Shown one piece after another: positions 33,878-42,044 of a stretch of DNA of 64,000 nt. Positions within the stretch are counted from its first letter, which is position 1. Each line of letters opens with the position of its first letter. The DNA comes from Siminovitchia thermophila (GTDB lineage: Bacteria; Bacillota; Bacilli; Bacillales; Bacillaceae_C). The position numbers and the translations under genes were made by a program. The notes beneath the pieces are model-generated. The model was not told where the DNA came from. It made no database searches and was given only the letters and a program-made list of their open reading frames with translations. Location of the stretch: positions 33,509-97,508 of the forward strand of contig NZ_JAFBFH010000017.1 of NCBI RefSeq assembly GCF_016909185.1, read 5' to 3'.

Positions 33878-35230
33878 ATGCAAAAAAACCCGTCTTTGAA
33901 AAGATCTCTCGGTTTATGGGCAATTGTTGCACTCGGATTGGGGTATATGACGCCAACAGTTGTATTCGATACTTTTGGAATCGTTTCTAAACAAACGGGG
34001 GGCATGGTCCCCTTGGCATACCTTGTCGGTTTGGTTGTTATGCTGTTTACAGCCATCAGCTACGGAAAGATGGTAAAAGTCTTTCCAAGCGCCGGTTCTG
34101 CTTACACGTATACAAGGGAAACGATGGGTCCCCATTTAGGATTTCTAGTGGGATGGGCATCATTGCTCGACTATTTGTTGCTTCCTCTTGTAAACGCTGT
34201 CATTATTCGCTTATATATGGAAGCGTTGTTCCCTGATGCGTCGGCATGGATTTGGGTCCTCATCTATGTGGCTTTTGTAACAGCCATTAATGTTTACAGT
34301 ATGCGCTCCACATCAGGAGTCAATACTATTTTGGTTGTGTTTACGATGGCCTTAATGATTGCATTTGTTGTCTTGGGAACCATTCAGCTTTCCAAAGGAA
34401 TGGGAACTGGCACGCTGTTAACGATTCAGCCGCTCTTTCAAGCAAATATGGACACTGCCGCCATTTTAGCTGGCGCCACCGTAGTTTGTTTTTCGTTTAT
34501 TGGATTTGACGCCATTACGATGTACACGGAAGAAGCAAAAGACATTAACACAGTGCCAAGAGCCATTGCTTTAACCGTGTTGATTGGCGGGGCGATCTTT
34601 TTCATTGGAGCGTACTATGCACAGACATTGTTTCCGGATGTGTCCGTCTTTCATGTTGTCGATGATACACTTCCCGAGATTGCTCTTCACGTCGGGGGAG
34701 TGATTTTTCAACTAATCTTTTTGGCAGGCGCGTTTGCGGCCACAACCGCCTCCGGATTGGCCTCTCATTCCAGTGTCTCCAGGCTATTGTATGTAATGGG
34801 AAGAAACGGTGTTCTTCCAAGGAAACTGTTTGGATATGTTCATCCGAAATTTAGAACGCCGGCCATTAACGTTATTTTCGTCGGGTTGGTCAGCTTGTTA
34901 GCGATGGGACCGAGCCTTGAACTCGTTGCCAGCCTGATTAATTTCGGTGCGTTAATCGCTTTTACGTTTGTAAACTTGTCCGTTATAGCTTACTTTGTCT
35001 TTAAAAAGAAACAATATAAAACACCAAAACAAGTATTCTCTTATATCATCATGCCGACGATAGGAGCCGCCTTTACGGGAGTTCTCTGGGCGTTCCTTCA
35101 GGCGGACGCATTCATAGGGGGAATCGTTTGGGTCGTGATCGGCATGATTTATATGTTGTTCATGTCCAAGGTTTTTAAAAGAAACATCAAAGATTTGGAC
35201 CTGGATGAAGCCGAACAATTACCGAGTTAA
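33878..35230 (+). CDS. APC-family amino acid/polyamine permease (PuuP-like, second copy)
   Basis: A 450-residue permease with about 12 membrane spans, similar to the copy at 13482. LGLGYMTPTVVFDTFGIVS is the first-helix signature and FIGFDAITMYTEEAKD the TM6/loop segment. It closes the second aminotransferase-dehydrogenase module, exactly as the first copy closes the first module. It probably imports a related amine or amino acid (putrescine, GABA or agmatine). AGGGGGC precedes the ATG. A terminator follows immediately. Confidence 0.82.
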   Translation: MQKNPSLKRSLGLWAIVALGLGYMTPTVVFDTFGIVSKQTGGMVPLAYLVGLVVMLFTAISYGKMVKVFPSAGSAYTYTRETMGPHLGFLVGWASLLDYLLLPLVNAVIIRLYMEALFPDASAWIWVLIYVAFVTAINVYSMRSTSGVNTILVVFTMALMIAFVVLGTIQLSKGMGTGTLLTIQPLFQANMDTAAILAGATVVCFSFIGFDAITMYTEEAKDINTVPRAIALTVLIGGAIFFIGAYYAQTLFPDVSVFHVVDDTLPEIALHVGGVIFQLIFLAGAFAATTASGLASHSSVSRLLYVMGRNGVLPRKLFGYVHPKFRTPAINVIFVGLVSLLAMGPSLELVASLINFGALIAFTFVNLSVIAYFVFKKKQYKTPKQVFSYIIMPTIGAAFTGVLWAFLQADAFIGGIVWVVIGMIYMLFMSKVFKRNIKDLDLDEAEQLPS

Positions 35231-35257
35231 CAAAACAGCCTTGCGGGGCTGTTTTTA
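35231..35257 (+). terminator. Rho-independent terminator of the second aminotransferase module
   Basis: AAAACAGCC / GGGCTGTTTTT stem with TTGC loop, starting at the permease stop codon. Confidence 0.85.
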
Positions 35258-35401
35258 CATGATTGAAGGCGTGGATAGTTAAACTTGAAATAGAGGATGC
35301 GCACTAATATCTGCTTCTGGTCAAGCCCCATTTCTCAAATCAGACAGGAGACATCTTAAAAATGGAATCCATCATGAGACGAAGCATTTTAATGTAGATT
35401 C

Positions 35402-35430
35402 TTGTTTCATTATGTATTCCTTTTTATAAT
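35402..35430 (+). promoter_or_regulatory. Sigma-A promoter of the two-component operon
   Basis: TTGTTT (35402-35407), 17-bp spacer, TATAAT (35425-35430). The remaining gap 35258-35401 shows no other feature. Confidence 0.55.
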
Positions 35431-35464
35431 GAACAAAAAGATCAGAGAATGTTGTCTCCGAAGA

Positions 35465-36283
35465 ATGGTGAATGGCATGGTTTCATACGAGAATTTCTTT
35501 CTATTTATCTTAATCAGTATTTTAGGTCCAGTGATTGGATTGCTCATATTAATCATCAATAATGCGTTTGAGAAGCAAATATATTTGTTGGAAGTGGAAA
35601 ATTCAAAAGTTTTATTGGAAAAAGAATTGGAAACAACAAAATATATTAGACTGAATCAGCAAATCCAGCCCCACTTTTTATTTAATGCTTTAAATTCTAT
35701 GTTTGGGTTAATCCGTTTAAAAAAATATGACCGTTTATCAGAAACATTTGAACATATGATTTTATATTTACGTTCCAAATATCATCAAGAACAAACCTTA
35801 TATTCTTTAAGGGAAGAAATGGAGTATACAAAGCACTTTTTGGCAATACAACAGCTTCGTTTTGGAGAACGACTTCATATTAAATGGGATGTTGAAGAGG
35901 GAACGGAAGAGTTGCTCGTTATCCCTTATCTATTGCAGACCCTTGTTGAAAATGCCTTTAAACATGGAATAGAAAAGGTTGAAGGACCCGGAATTGTTCA
36001 TATTATGATTCAGTCGACCGCGCGTCGGCTTTCTATCGTTGTGAAGGATAATGGGCCCGGGTTTGCTTTTAACCCTTTAGAAGAAGAGAGCACAATAGGG
36101 ATAGGTTTAAACAATGTCTCTAAACGGTTAAACCTATTGTTTGGGGAAGAGGCTTGTATGGAATTTTTGTTAGATGAACAGCAGGAAGAGCATGGTGGAA
36201 AAGTAGTTGTGTCGTTGCCGAAAATTTGTGATAAATCAGAGTTGGGAGGTGAAACAATCAATGAACATTTTGGTTCTGGATGA
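35465..36283 (+). CDS. Sensor histidine kinase, LytS/YesM type (short sensor)
   Basis: About 272 residues. One membrane helix lies near the N-terminus (FFLFILISILGPVIGLLILI), a short coiled coil follows, then the His_kinase domain with the phosphoacceptor His in NQQIQPHFLFNALNSM and an HATPase with VENAFKHGIEK and DNGPGF. There is no extracytoplasmic sensing domain, so the signal is probably sensed in the membrane or through a partner. The start is uncertain: ATGs at 35465 and 35477 are both possible, and neither has a strong ribosome binding site. Upstream codons in frame lie inside the promoter. It overlaps the response regulator gene by 23 bp. Confidence 0.85.
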   Translation: MVNGMVSYENFFLFILISILGPVIGLLILIINNAFEKQIYLLEVENSKVLLEKELETTKYIRLNQQIQPHFLFNALNSMFGLIRLKKYDRLSETFEHMILYLRSKYHQEQTLYSLREEMEYTKHFLAIQQLRFGERLHIKWDVEEGTEELLVIPYLLQTLVENAFKHGIEKVEGPGIVHIMIQSTARRLSIVVKDNGPGFAFNPLEEESTIGIGLNNVSKRLNLLFGEEACMEFLLDEQQEEHGGKVVVSLPKICDKSELGGETINEHFGSG

Positions 36284-36980
36284 TGAACCGATCGAGTTGG
36301 AGCAATTAGAATTTTTAGTTCACTTGCATTATCCCAAATGGAGCATTTATAAAGCGTTGTATGGCTCGGAGGCAATCAAATTGGCTGAACAGATGGTTGA
36401 AGTGGAAGACTCTTTTCAGCTAGCACTTATGGATATTCAGCTTCCCGGAATGAATGGCCTGGAAGTGGCAACAACATTAAAATCGCTAATGCCCAATATG
36501 GAAATTATTATCATATCCGCTTTTCAAAATTTTGATTATGCCAAGCGGTCTATCCACTTAAAGGTACTAGATTACATTGTCAAGCCAGTGATAGAGAAAG
36601 AATTGGTTGCGGCTTTGCGGAATTTTCTAAAGACGCGTCCGGAATATGACAATTGTTCAGACATTGTACGCGCAGTTATTCAGATGGTAAAAAAACATTA
36701 TAAGGAGCCATTACGACTAGCTTCTATTGCGAAAGAACTTCATATTAATGTTAGTTACTTAAGCCGGCTTTTTAGAGAAGAAGTGGGTATTAACTTCTCC
36801 GATTATTTGTTGCATTTTCGTATTGAAAATGCAAAGAAGATGCTTATACAAAATAAAAACTGGACGATTCTCCGAGTAGCAGAGGAATGTGGCTTTAATA
36901 GCCAGCATTATTTTAGCAGCGCTTTCAAAAAAATGGTCAGTTGTACACCAAAGGAGTATCGCAACAAGAAAGTAGTTTAA
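36261..36980 (+). CDS. AraC-type response regulator (YesN-like)
   Basis: A 239-residue protein. The receiver domain (residues 1-120) has acidic residues in LDDEP, the phosphoacceptor Asp in LALMDIQLPGMNG and the Lys in DYIVKPV. The AraC HTH pair (about 140-239) contains LRLASIAKELHINVSYLSRLF and VAEECGFNSQHYFSSAFKK. GGGAGGTG precedes the ATG. It pairs with the kinase gene it overlaps. The likely target is the peptide transporter operon at 38142, as is common for YesM/YesN-type systems, but no binding site could be defined. Confidence 0.88.
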   Translation: MNILVLDDEPIELEQLEFLVHLHYPKWSIYKALYGSEAIKLAEQMVEVEDSFQLALMDIQLPGMNGLEVATTLKSLMPNMEIIIISAFQNFDYAKRSIHLKVLDYIVKPVIEKELVAALRNFLKTRPEYDNCSDIVRAVIQMVKKHYKEPLRLASIAKELHINVSYLSRLFREEVGINFSDYLLHFRIENAKKMLIQNKNWTILRVAEECGFNSQHYFSSAFKKMVSCTPKEYRNKKVV

Positions 36981-36984
36981 GACG

Positions 36985-38025
36985 ATGATCAAACCATTAA
37001 AACCTTTAAACATTATCTATTTAATCTCAAGTTGGTTATCAATCAGTATGATATTTATCATTGGGGAAGTCGTTATTCGATTTGGTGTTTTTTCCAGTAT
37101 CGTTATTGTGTGCGCCTTTATGTTAGCATTTTGCTCCTCTTTTCTATTACAAAAGCTGACCAAATCACCTGCCTTCGCAATCAAAAAGCAGTCTATAGCA
37201 GGAAGAATTATATGGGCTGTGAGGATTTTAGAAGTGTATGTGCTGCATCTTTTTGTAAGTGGATTGATTTTTCATTCTCTGTTTCAAATAAATATTTATA
37301 TTTCTGTTTTTAGTACGGCAGCTATTTTTCTTATACTTGCTTCGTTCCTTCCAAACAAGAAAAAATGTAAACAAATGGTAAAAGACGCTAAATTTACTAT
37401 TATTAGTGGATTAGCAATTATCCTTCCAACTTATATTTATTTGCAAAAAGGGCTCGAATCTTTATACCATAACCTTTTGTACTATCAGCCCCAGGTTTTG
37501 AATCATGATGCAGAAAGTTTACGTTTATTATGGCTCATTGCTTTTTTTATTTTCTTTGCAAAGTTATTATGGCAAGGAGATGTGATTGTCAAATATACAA
37601 ATCCAAGTTTTAAAAAGGGAATTAGCAAGCTGCTGATTGCCGTTTTTATCTTTTCTACTTTTCTACTGGCTTTTGCAACGATGAATGTTGTCGCCATTAC
37701 ACAAAACTTGGAATATAGCCATGCAAATGAATTATTTATATTATTAATCAAAAAGCTTTCACCTTCGCTCATGTTTAAGATGTTTTGTTTTATCGTTTAT
37801 GTTGGCACACTTATATTATTGATTGATACACTTCCGCAAAAAGTGGGGGAAAGAAAAAGTAAGACGCCCTTTGTTCTTCTTTTAATAGCCGCGTTAATGA
37901 CAGTTACTGTTTTTGCCCATTACAGTCTTCTTTTTATTTATACATTTTTTGGCTTACTCATTGGTATATTAGTAATGGCAGCGACAGCTACCGAGGTGAT
38001 TCGCAACATAATGTCAAGAAAGTGA
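36985..38025 (+). CDS. Polytopic membrane protein of unknown function, co-operonic with the two-component system
   Basis: A 346-residue protein with about 9-10 hydrophobic segments, no signal peptide and no motif I recognise. It starts 4 bp after the response regulator stop, so it is translationally linked to the two-component genes, and ends at a strong terminator. The kinase has almost no sensor of its own, so this protein may be the membrane sensor or a transporter that passes the signal to it (inference). It does not look like BceB or like a known accessory membrane protein, but distant similarity would need a profile search. Confidence 0.7.
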   Translation: MIKPLKPLNIIYLISSWLSISMIFIIGEVVIRFGVFSSIVIVCAFMLAFCSSFLLQKLTKSPAFAIKKQSIAGRIIWAVRILEVYVLHLFVSGLIFHSLFQINIYISVFSTAAIFLILASFLPNKKKCKQMVKDAKFTIISGLAIILPTYIYLQKGLESLYHNLLYYQPQVLNHDAESLRLLWLIAFFIFFAKLLWQGDVIVKYTNPSFKKGISKLLIAVFIFSTFLLAFATMNVVAITQNLEYSHANELFILLIKKLSPSLMFKMFCFIVYVGTLILLIDTLPQKVGERKSKTPFVLLLIAALMTVTVFAHYSLLFIYTFFGLLIGILVMAATATEVIRNIMSRK

Positions 38026-38070
38026 AAAAAGTCCCAACAATAATGCAATATTATTGTCGGGACTTTTTTT
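38025..38070 (+). terminator. Strong terminator after the two-component operon
   Basis: AAAAAGTCCC-ACAATAAT / ATTATTGT-GGGACTTTTTTT, an 18-bp near-perfect stem. Confidence 0.9.
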
Positions 38071-38141
38071 ATAATGAATAAACAGAGATCGTGAACAAAA
38101 CAGTGATGAAAGGGTTATCATTCTGAGAAAGGAGAATCAGC

Positions 38142-39092
38142 TTGAAAATATATATTTTGCAGAGACTGCTTTCCCTTATACCGGTCATGTTAGTAGTGGC
38201 CATTGTCGTCTTTTTCTTGATACATCTAACACCTGGAGATCCGGCATCCATTATATTGGGCCCGGATGCTCTGCCCGAAGACATACAAGCGTTACGAAAA
38301 GAGCTTGGCTTAGACTTGCCTCTCTATCAGCAATTTTTCAGTTGGTTTAGCGGTGTATTAATAGGGGATTTGGGAGATTCGCTTTATTTGGATATGCCAG
38401 TTTTAAAAGCGTTTACAAGTCATTTGGCACCTACTTTATCCTTGGCTATTTTGGCCCAACTTATCTCAATCGTCATTGCCATTCCATTTGGAGTGATCGC
38501 TGCAACAAAAAGAGGCACAACAGTAGATCAATTTTTCATGGTATTTGCCTTACTTGGAATCTCTATACCGAGTTTTTTGCTGGGACTTTTACTCATTCTT
38601 TTATTCGCGGTTGAGCTTCGTTGGCTTCCAGCTGCCGGCTATCAACCGCTCAGTGCAGGATTATGGAACCATTTGAAGTTTTTACTATTACCGGCCATCA
38701 CCCTTGGAGCCATTCAATCCGCGTTAATTGCCCGCATGACCAGGTCATCCATGCTCGATATACTCAGCATGAATTATATTAAAACCGCCCATGCAAAAGG
38801 CCTGAAAGAAAAAGTCATTATTTATAAACATGCTTTTCGAAATGCCTTCATTCCAATCTTAACGGTCATTGGCCAGGCATTTGGCACTTTAGTGGCCGGT
38901 GCGGTAGTGACTGAGGTGGTTTTTAATATACCAGGGCTCGGCCAATTGATTGTTAATGCCATTCAACGAAGAGATTATGTTCTCATTCAAGGGACTGTCC
39001 TATTGATTGCCGGAACTTACGTCCTGATTAATCTTTTGGTGGACCTATTATATGGAATAGTAGATCCGAGGATTAGACTAAATAGAAAATAG
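38142..39092 (+). CDS. Oligopeptide/dipeptide ABC transporter permease (OppB/DppB-like)
   Basis: A 316-residue permease with six predicted spans. The N-terminal segment LLSLIPVMLVVAIVVFFLIHLTPGDPA and the PGLGQLIVNAIQRRDYVLIQG EAA-like block are typical of the DppB/OppB family. It starts with TTG behind AAAGGAG. It is first in a six-gene operon with oppC, oppD, oppF, a C45 hydrolase and a binding lipoprotein. The substrate could be a short peptide or another small amide. Confidence 0.88.
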   Translation: MKIYILQRLLSLIPVMLVVAIVVFFLIHLTPGDPASIILGPDALPEDIQALRKELGLDLPLYQQFFSWFSGVLIGDLGDSLYLDMPVLKAFTSHLAPTLSLAILAQLISIVIAIPFGVIAATKRGTTVDQFFMVFALLGISIPSFLLGLLLILLFAVELRWLPAAGYQPLSAGLWNHLKFLLLPAITLGAIQSALIARMTRSSMLDILSMNYIKTAHAKGLKEKVIIYKHAFRNAFIPILTVIGQAFGTLVAGAVVTEVVFNIPGLGQLIVNAIQRRDYVLIQGTVLLIAGTYVLINLLVDLLYGIVDPRIRLNRK

Positions 39093-39102
39093 GGGTGAAG
39101 GA

Positions 39103-40005
39103 ATGCTTGCAAAAGTGATGGAGCCGGATGTCGCCGTGCAAAAAAAAGATATTGCCAAAGAAAGACGGTCTTTGTTTATCAGGCGGGTTTGGGCGAATAA
39201 AATGGTTGTGATCGGCGGAGGGATCATGTTATTGATCACTTTGTCAGCACTTGCTGCACCGCTTATTACCCAATTTACTCCTTATGACTTGGAGGCGGTA
39301 AACCGTTTAAAGCCCCCAAATGCGACTCATTGGTTTGGTACTGATAACTTCGGACGGGATATATTTAGCCGCGTAGTTTACGGAGCAAGAGTGTCTTTGG
39401 CCGTAGGGCTCTCGGTTGCAGTTGTTACAGGTTTATTGGGTCTGTTTATCGGAATGTATGCGTCGTATTATCGCGTTCTCGACCACATTTTCATGAGAAT
39501 TGCCGATGGTCTAATGGCCTTCCCTTCTATTCTTTTGGCTATTGCGATCATGGCAGTAATGGGGCCTAAGCCCATAAATGTTGTGATCGCCATTGTCATT
39601 GTGGAAACACCGGGGGTGGCCAGAATTGTCCGCTCAGCTGCCCTCGTTGTAAAAGAACAGACTTATGTCGAAGCGGCAAGAGCACAAGGAGCAAGCTCTT
39701 GGAAAATCATTTGGTCGCATATCGCACCGAACGTTCTTACTCCTCTTATCGTTCAAATTACGTATGTTTTCTCGGTTTCCATGATCATAGAGGCATCTTT
39801 GAGCTTTTTAGGAGCGGGAATTCCGGCACCTGAACCAAGTTGGGGCAATATTTTATATGATGGCAAAAGCGTGATCCAGACAGCCTGGTGGATGACTGTA
39901 TTTCCCGGAATGTTTCTATTATTGGCAGTGTTAGGGTCCAATCTGCTTGGGGATGGCTTACGTGACTTGATTGATCCCCAGTCTCATCAAACAAAAAAAT
40001 CATAA
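39103..40005 (+). CDS. Oligopeptide/dipeptide ABC transporter permease (OppC/DppC-like)
   Basis: A 300-residue permease. After a charged N-terminal stretch there are six spans, with HWFGTDNFGRDIFSRVVYGAR and YVEAARAQGASSWKIIWSHI, both hallmarks of DppC/OppC. It starts 10 bp after the oppB-like stop. A GTG at 39115 and an ATG at 39118 lie close to the ATG used here, and the exact start is not certain. It pairs with the preceding permease to form the membrane channel. Confidence 0.88.
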   Translation: MLAKVMEPDVAVQKKDIAKERRSLFIRRVWANKMVVIGGGIMLLITLSALAAPLITQFTPYDLEAVNRLKPPNATHWFGTDNFGRDIFSRVVYGARVSLAVGLSVAVVTGLLGLFIGMYASYYRVLDHIFMRIADGLMAFPSILLAIAIMAVMGPKPINVVIAIVIVETPGVARIVRSAALVVKEQTYVEAARAQGASSWKIIWSHIAPNVLTPLIVQITYVFSVSMIIEASLSFLGAGIPAPEPSWGNILYDGKSVIQTAWWMTVFPGMFLLLAVLGSNLLGDGLRDLIDPQSHQTKKS

Positions 40006-40022
40006 ATGATAGGAGGTTAAAG

Positions 40023-41039
40023 ATGTCTATTCAGCCACTTTTGGAAGTGAAACATTTAAGAACAACTTTTGCGACGGAACAAGGGCCTGTTGCGGCGGTT
40101 GATGATGTCACCTTTATGGTAAGTAAAGGGGAAACCGTTGGGGTTGTAGGAGAATCGGGTTGTGGTAAAAGCGTAACCTCTGAATCAATTATGAGGTTAT
40201 TAAATGAAAAGACGACTACGTATGAAGGGGAGATTTTATTTGAAGGAAGGGATTTATTGAAGCTTAGCAAATCGGAAATGCGAAAAATCCGTGGAAATAA
40301 AATATCCATGGTTTTTCAAGACCCGATGACTTCTTTAAATCCGGTACAAACCATTGGAGATCAAATAGCAGAGGTAATTGTAATCCACCAAAAAGTGAGC
40401 AAGGGCACAGCACTAAAAAAAGCGGAAGAAATGTTGAAGCTTACCGGCATACCGGCGCCAGAAAAAAGAATACATGAATATCCGCATGAGATGTCTGGAG
40501 GAATGAGACAGAGAGTACTCATCGCCATGGCTCTGGCATGCAGGCCCAAAGTACTGATCGCGGATGAGCCGACCACTGCTCTTGACGTAACGATCCAAGC
40601 CCAAATCCTAGAGTTGATTGATGATTTGAAATCAGAGCTGGAAATGGGCGTGATGATGATCACACACGACCTGGGTGTTGTAGCTGAAGTGTGTCAGCGG
40701 GTTGTCGTCATGTATCTCGGCCAGGTCATTGAAGAAGGAGGGGTGGAAACATTGTTTTTCAATCCCCTTCACCCTTATACCAAAGGCCTGTTGAAATCAA
40801 TTCCCCAGATCGACGGAGACCGGACGGAAAAACTGCATGTCATTAAAGGAGTTGTCCCGCCTTTAACCGCTATTCCAACTGGTTGCCGTTTTGCGCCAAG
40901 ATGTGCGTTTGCCGATGAACAGTGTAAGAGTAGCACACCTGACCTACAAGAAATAGGTAATGGCCAGAAGGTGAGATGTTGGAAGGCAGACGAGTTTTTA
41001 AACAAGGAGGGTCATGGACAAAATGGAGCAACAGTATGA
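40023..41039 (+). CDS. Peptide ABC transporter ATP-binding protein (OppD/DppD-like)
   Basis: A 338-residue ABC ATPase with Walker A GESGCGKS, signature MSGGMRQRVLIAMAL, Walker B VLIADEPTTALD and the switch His in THDLG. The C-terminal oligo_HPY extension has the Cys-rich GCRFAPRCAFADEQC motif, which may hold a 4Fe-4S cluster as in other DppD proteins. AGGAGG precedes the ATG. The last 26 bases overlap the next ATPase gene. Confidence 0.9.
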   Translation: MSIQPLLEVKHLRTTFATEQGPVAAVDDVTFMVSKGETVGVVGESGCGKSVTSESIMRLLNEKTTTYEGEILFEGRDLLKLSKSEMRKIRGNKISMVFQDPMTSLNPVQTIGDQIAEVIVIHQKVSKGTALKKAEEMLKLTGIPAPEKRIHEYPHEMSGGMRQRVLIAMALACRPKVLIADEPTTALDVTIQAQILELIDDLKSELEMGVMMITHDLGVVAEVCQRVVVMYLGQVIEEGGVETLFFNPLHPYTKGLLKSIPQIDGDRTEKLHVIKGVVPPLTAIPTGCRFAPRCAFADEQCKSSTPDLQEIGNGQKVRCWKADEFLNKEGHGQNGATV

Positions 41040-42006
41040 AAAGCAAGAACCTCTCTTGCAGGTTAAAGACCTCCAGAAACACTTTCGAATCACAAATCCG
41101 CTAGGCAAAGTGACCGGTCACGTAAAAGCAGTCAATCATGTAACGTTCGATTTATTCGAAAAAGAAACATTGGGGCTTGTTGGAGAATCCGGATGCGGCA
41201 AGAGTACTACCGGCCGAACCATTTTACGATTAACAGAACCTACTTCCGGTACGGCTTTATACAAAGGGCAGGATATTTTTTCATTAAAAGAAAAAGAATT
41301 TATGCCTGTCAGAAAAGAAATGCAAATGATTTTCCAAGATCCCCATTCTTCGCTTAACCCTAAAAAAAGAATCGGCTTTAGCATCGAGGAGCCCATGAAG
41401 ATTCAAGGGATTGGAACAAAGACTGAAAGAACAGACAAAGCGATGGATTTGTTACATAAAGTTGGATTGCGCAAAGATCAATATGATCGGTATCCTCATG
41501 AATTTTCGGGAGGGCAAAGACAACGAATTGGTCTCGCGCGGGCACTGGCTGTCACGCCAAAAATCATTATATGTGATGAACCAGTCTCTGCTTTGGATGT
41601 TTCTATACAATCACAAGTCATGAATCTTCTGCAAGAGCTGCAAGAAGAGTTTGGACAAGCCTATTTATTTATAGCTCATGATCTCAGCGTTGTTCGCCAC
41701 ATTTCTGATCGAATCGGGGTCATGTATCTGGGCAATATTGTAGAGTTGGCACCAACCGATCAACTTTTTCAAAACCCGCTTCACCCTTATACCCAAGCTT
41801 TACTGTCTGCCATTCCGATTCCCAATCCGCGCAGAAAACGAGAAAGAATCGTCATGAAAGGAGATGTGCCCTCCCCGGCAAATCTGCCTTCAGGATGTGT
41901 TTTTCATACGCGGTGCCCATATGTCATGGATCGATGCAAATCGGAAGTTCCAACAACAATACAAGGGGCCAATGGCCATCAGGTTGCCTGCCATCTCCAT
42001 ATGTAG
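41014..42006 (+). CDS. Peptide ABC transporter ATP-binding protein (OppF/DppF-like)
   Basis: A 330-residue ABC ATPase with Walker A GESGCGKS, signature FSGGQRQRIGLARAL, Walker B IIICDEPVSALD and the switch His in AHDLSVV. The C-terminal oligo_HPY region contains GCVFHTRCPYVMDRC. AAGGAGG lies just before the ATG inside the end of the previous gene, so translation is coupled. It completes the transporter core of the operon. Confidence 0.9.
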   Translation: MDKMEQQYEKQEPLLQVKDLQKHFRITNPLGKVTGHVKAVNHVTFDLFEKETLGLVGESGCGKSTTGRTILRLTEPTSGTALYKGQDIFSLKEKEFMPVRKEMQMIFQDPHSSLNPKKRIGFSIEEPMKIQGIGTKTERTDKAMDLLHKVGLRKDQYDRYPHEFSGGQRQRIGLARALAVTPKIIICDEPVSALDVSIQSQVMNLLQELQEEFGQAYLFIAHDLSVVRHISDRIGVMYLGNIVELAPTDQLFQNPLHPYTQALLSAIPIPNPRRKRERIVMKGDVPSPANLPSGCVFHTRCPYVMDRCKSEVPTTIQGANGHQVACHLHM

Positions 42007-42044
42007 TTTTTGGGGTCAGATAAAAAAAGGGAGAGAGACAACGT

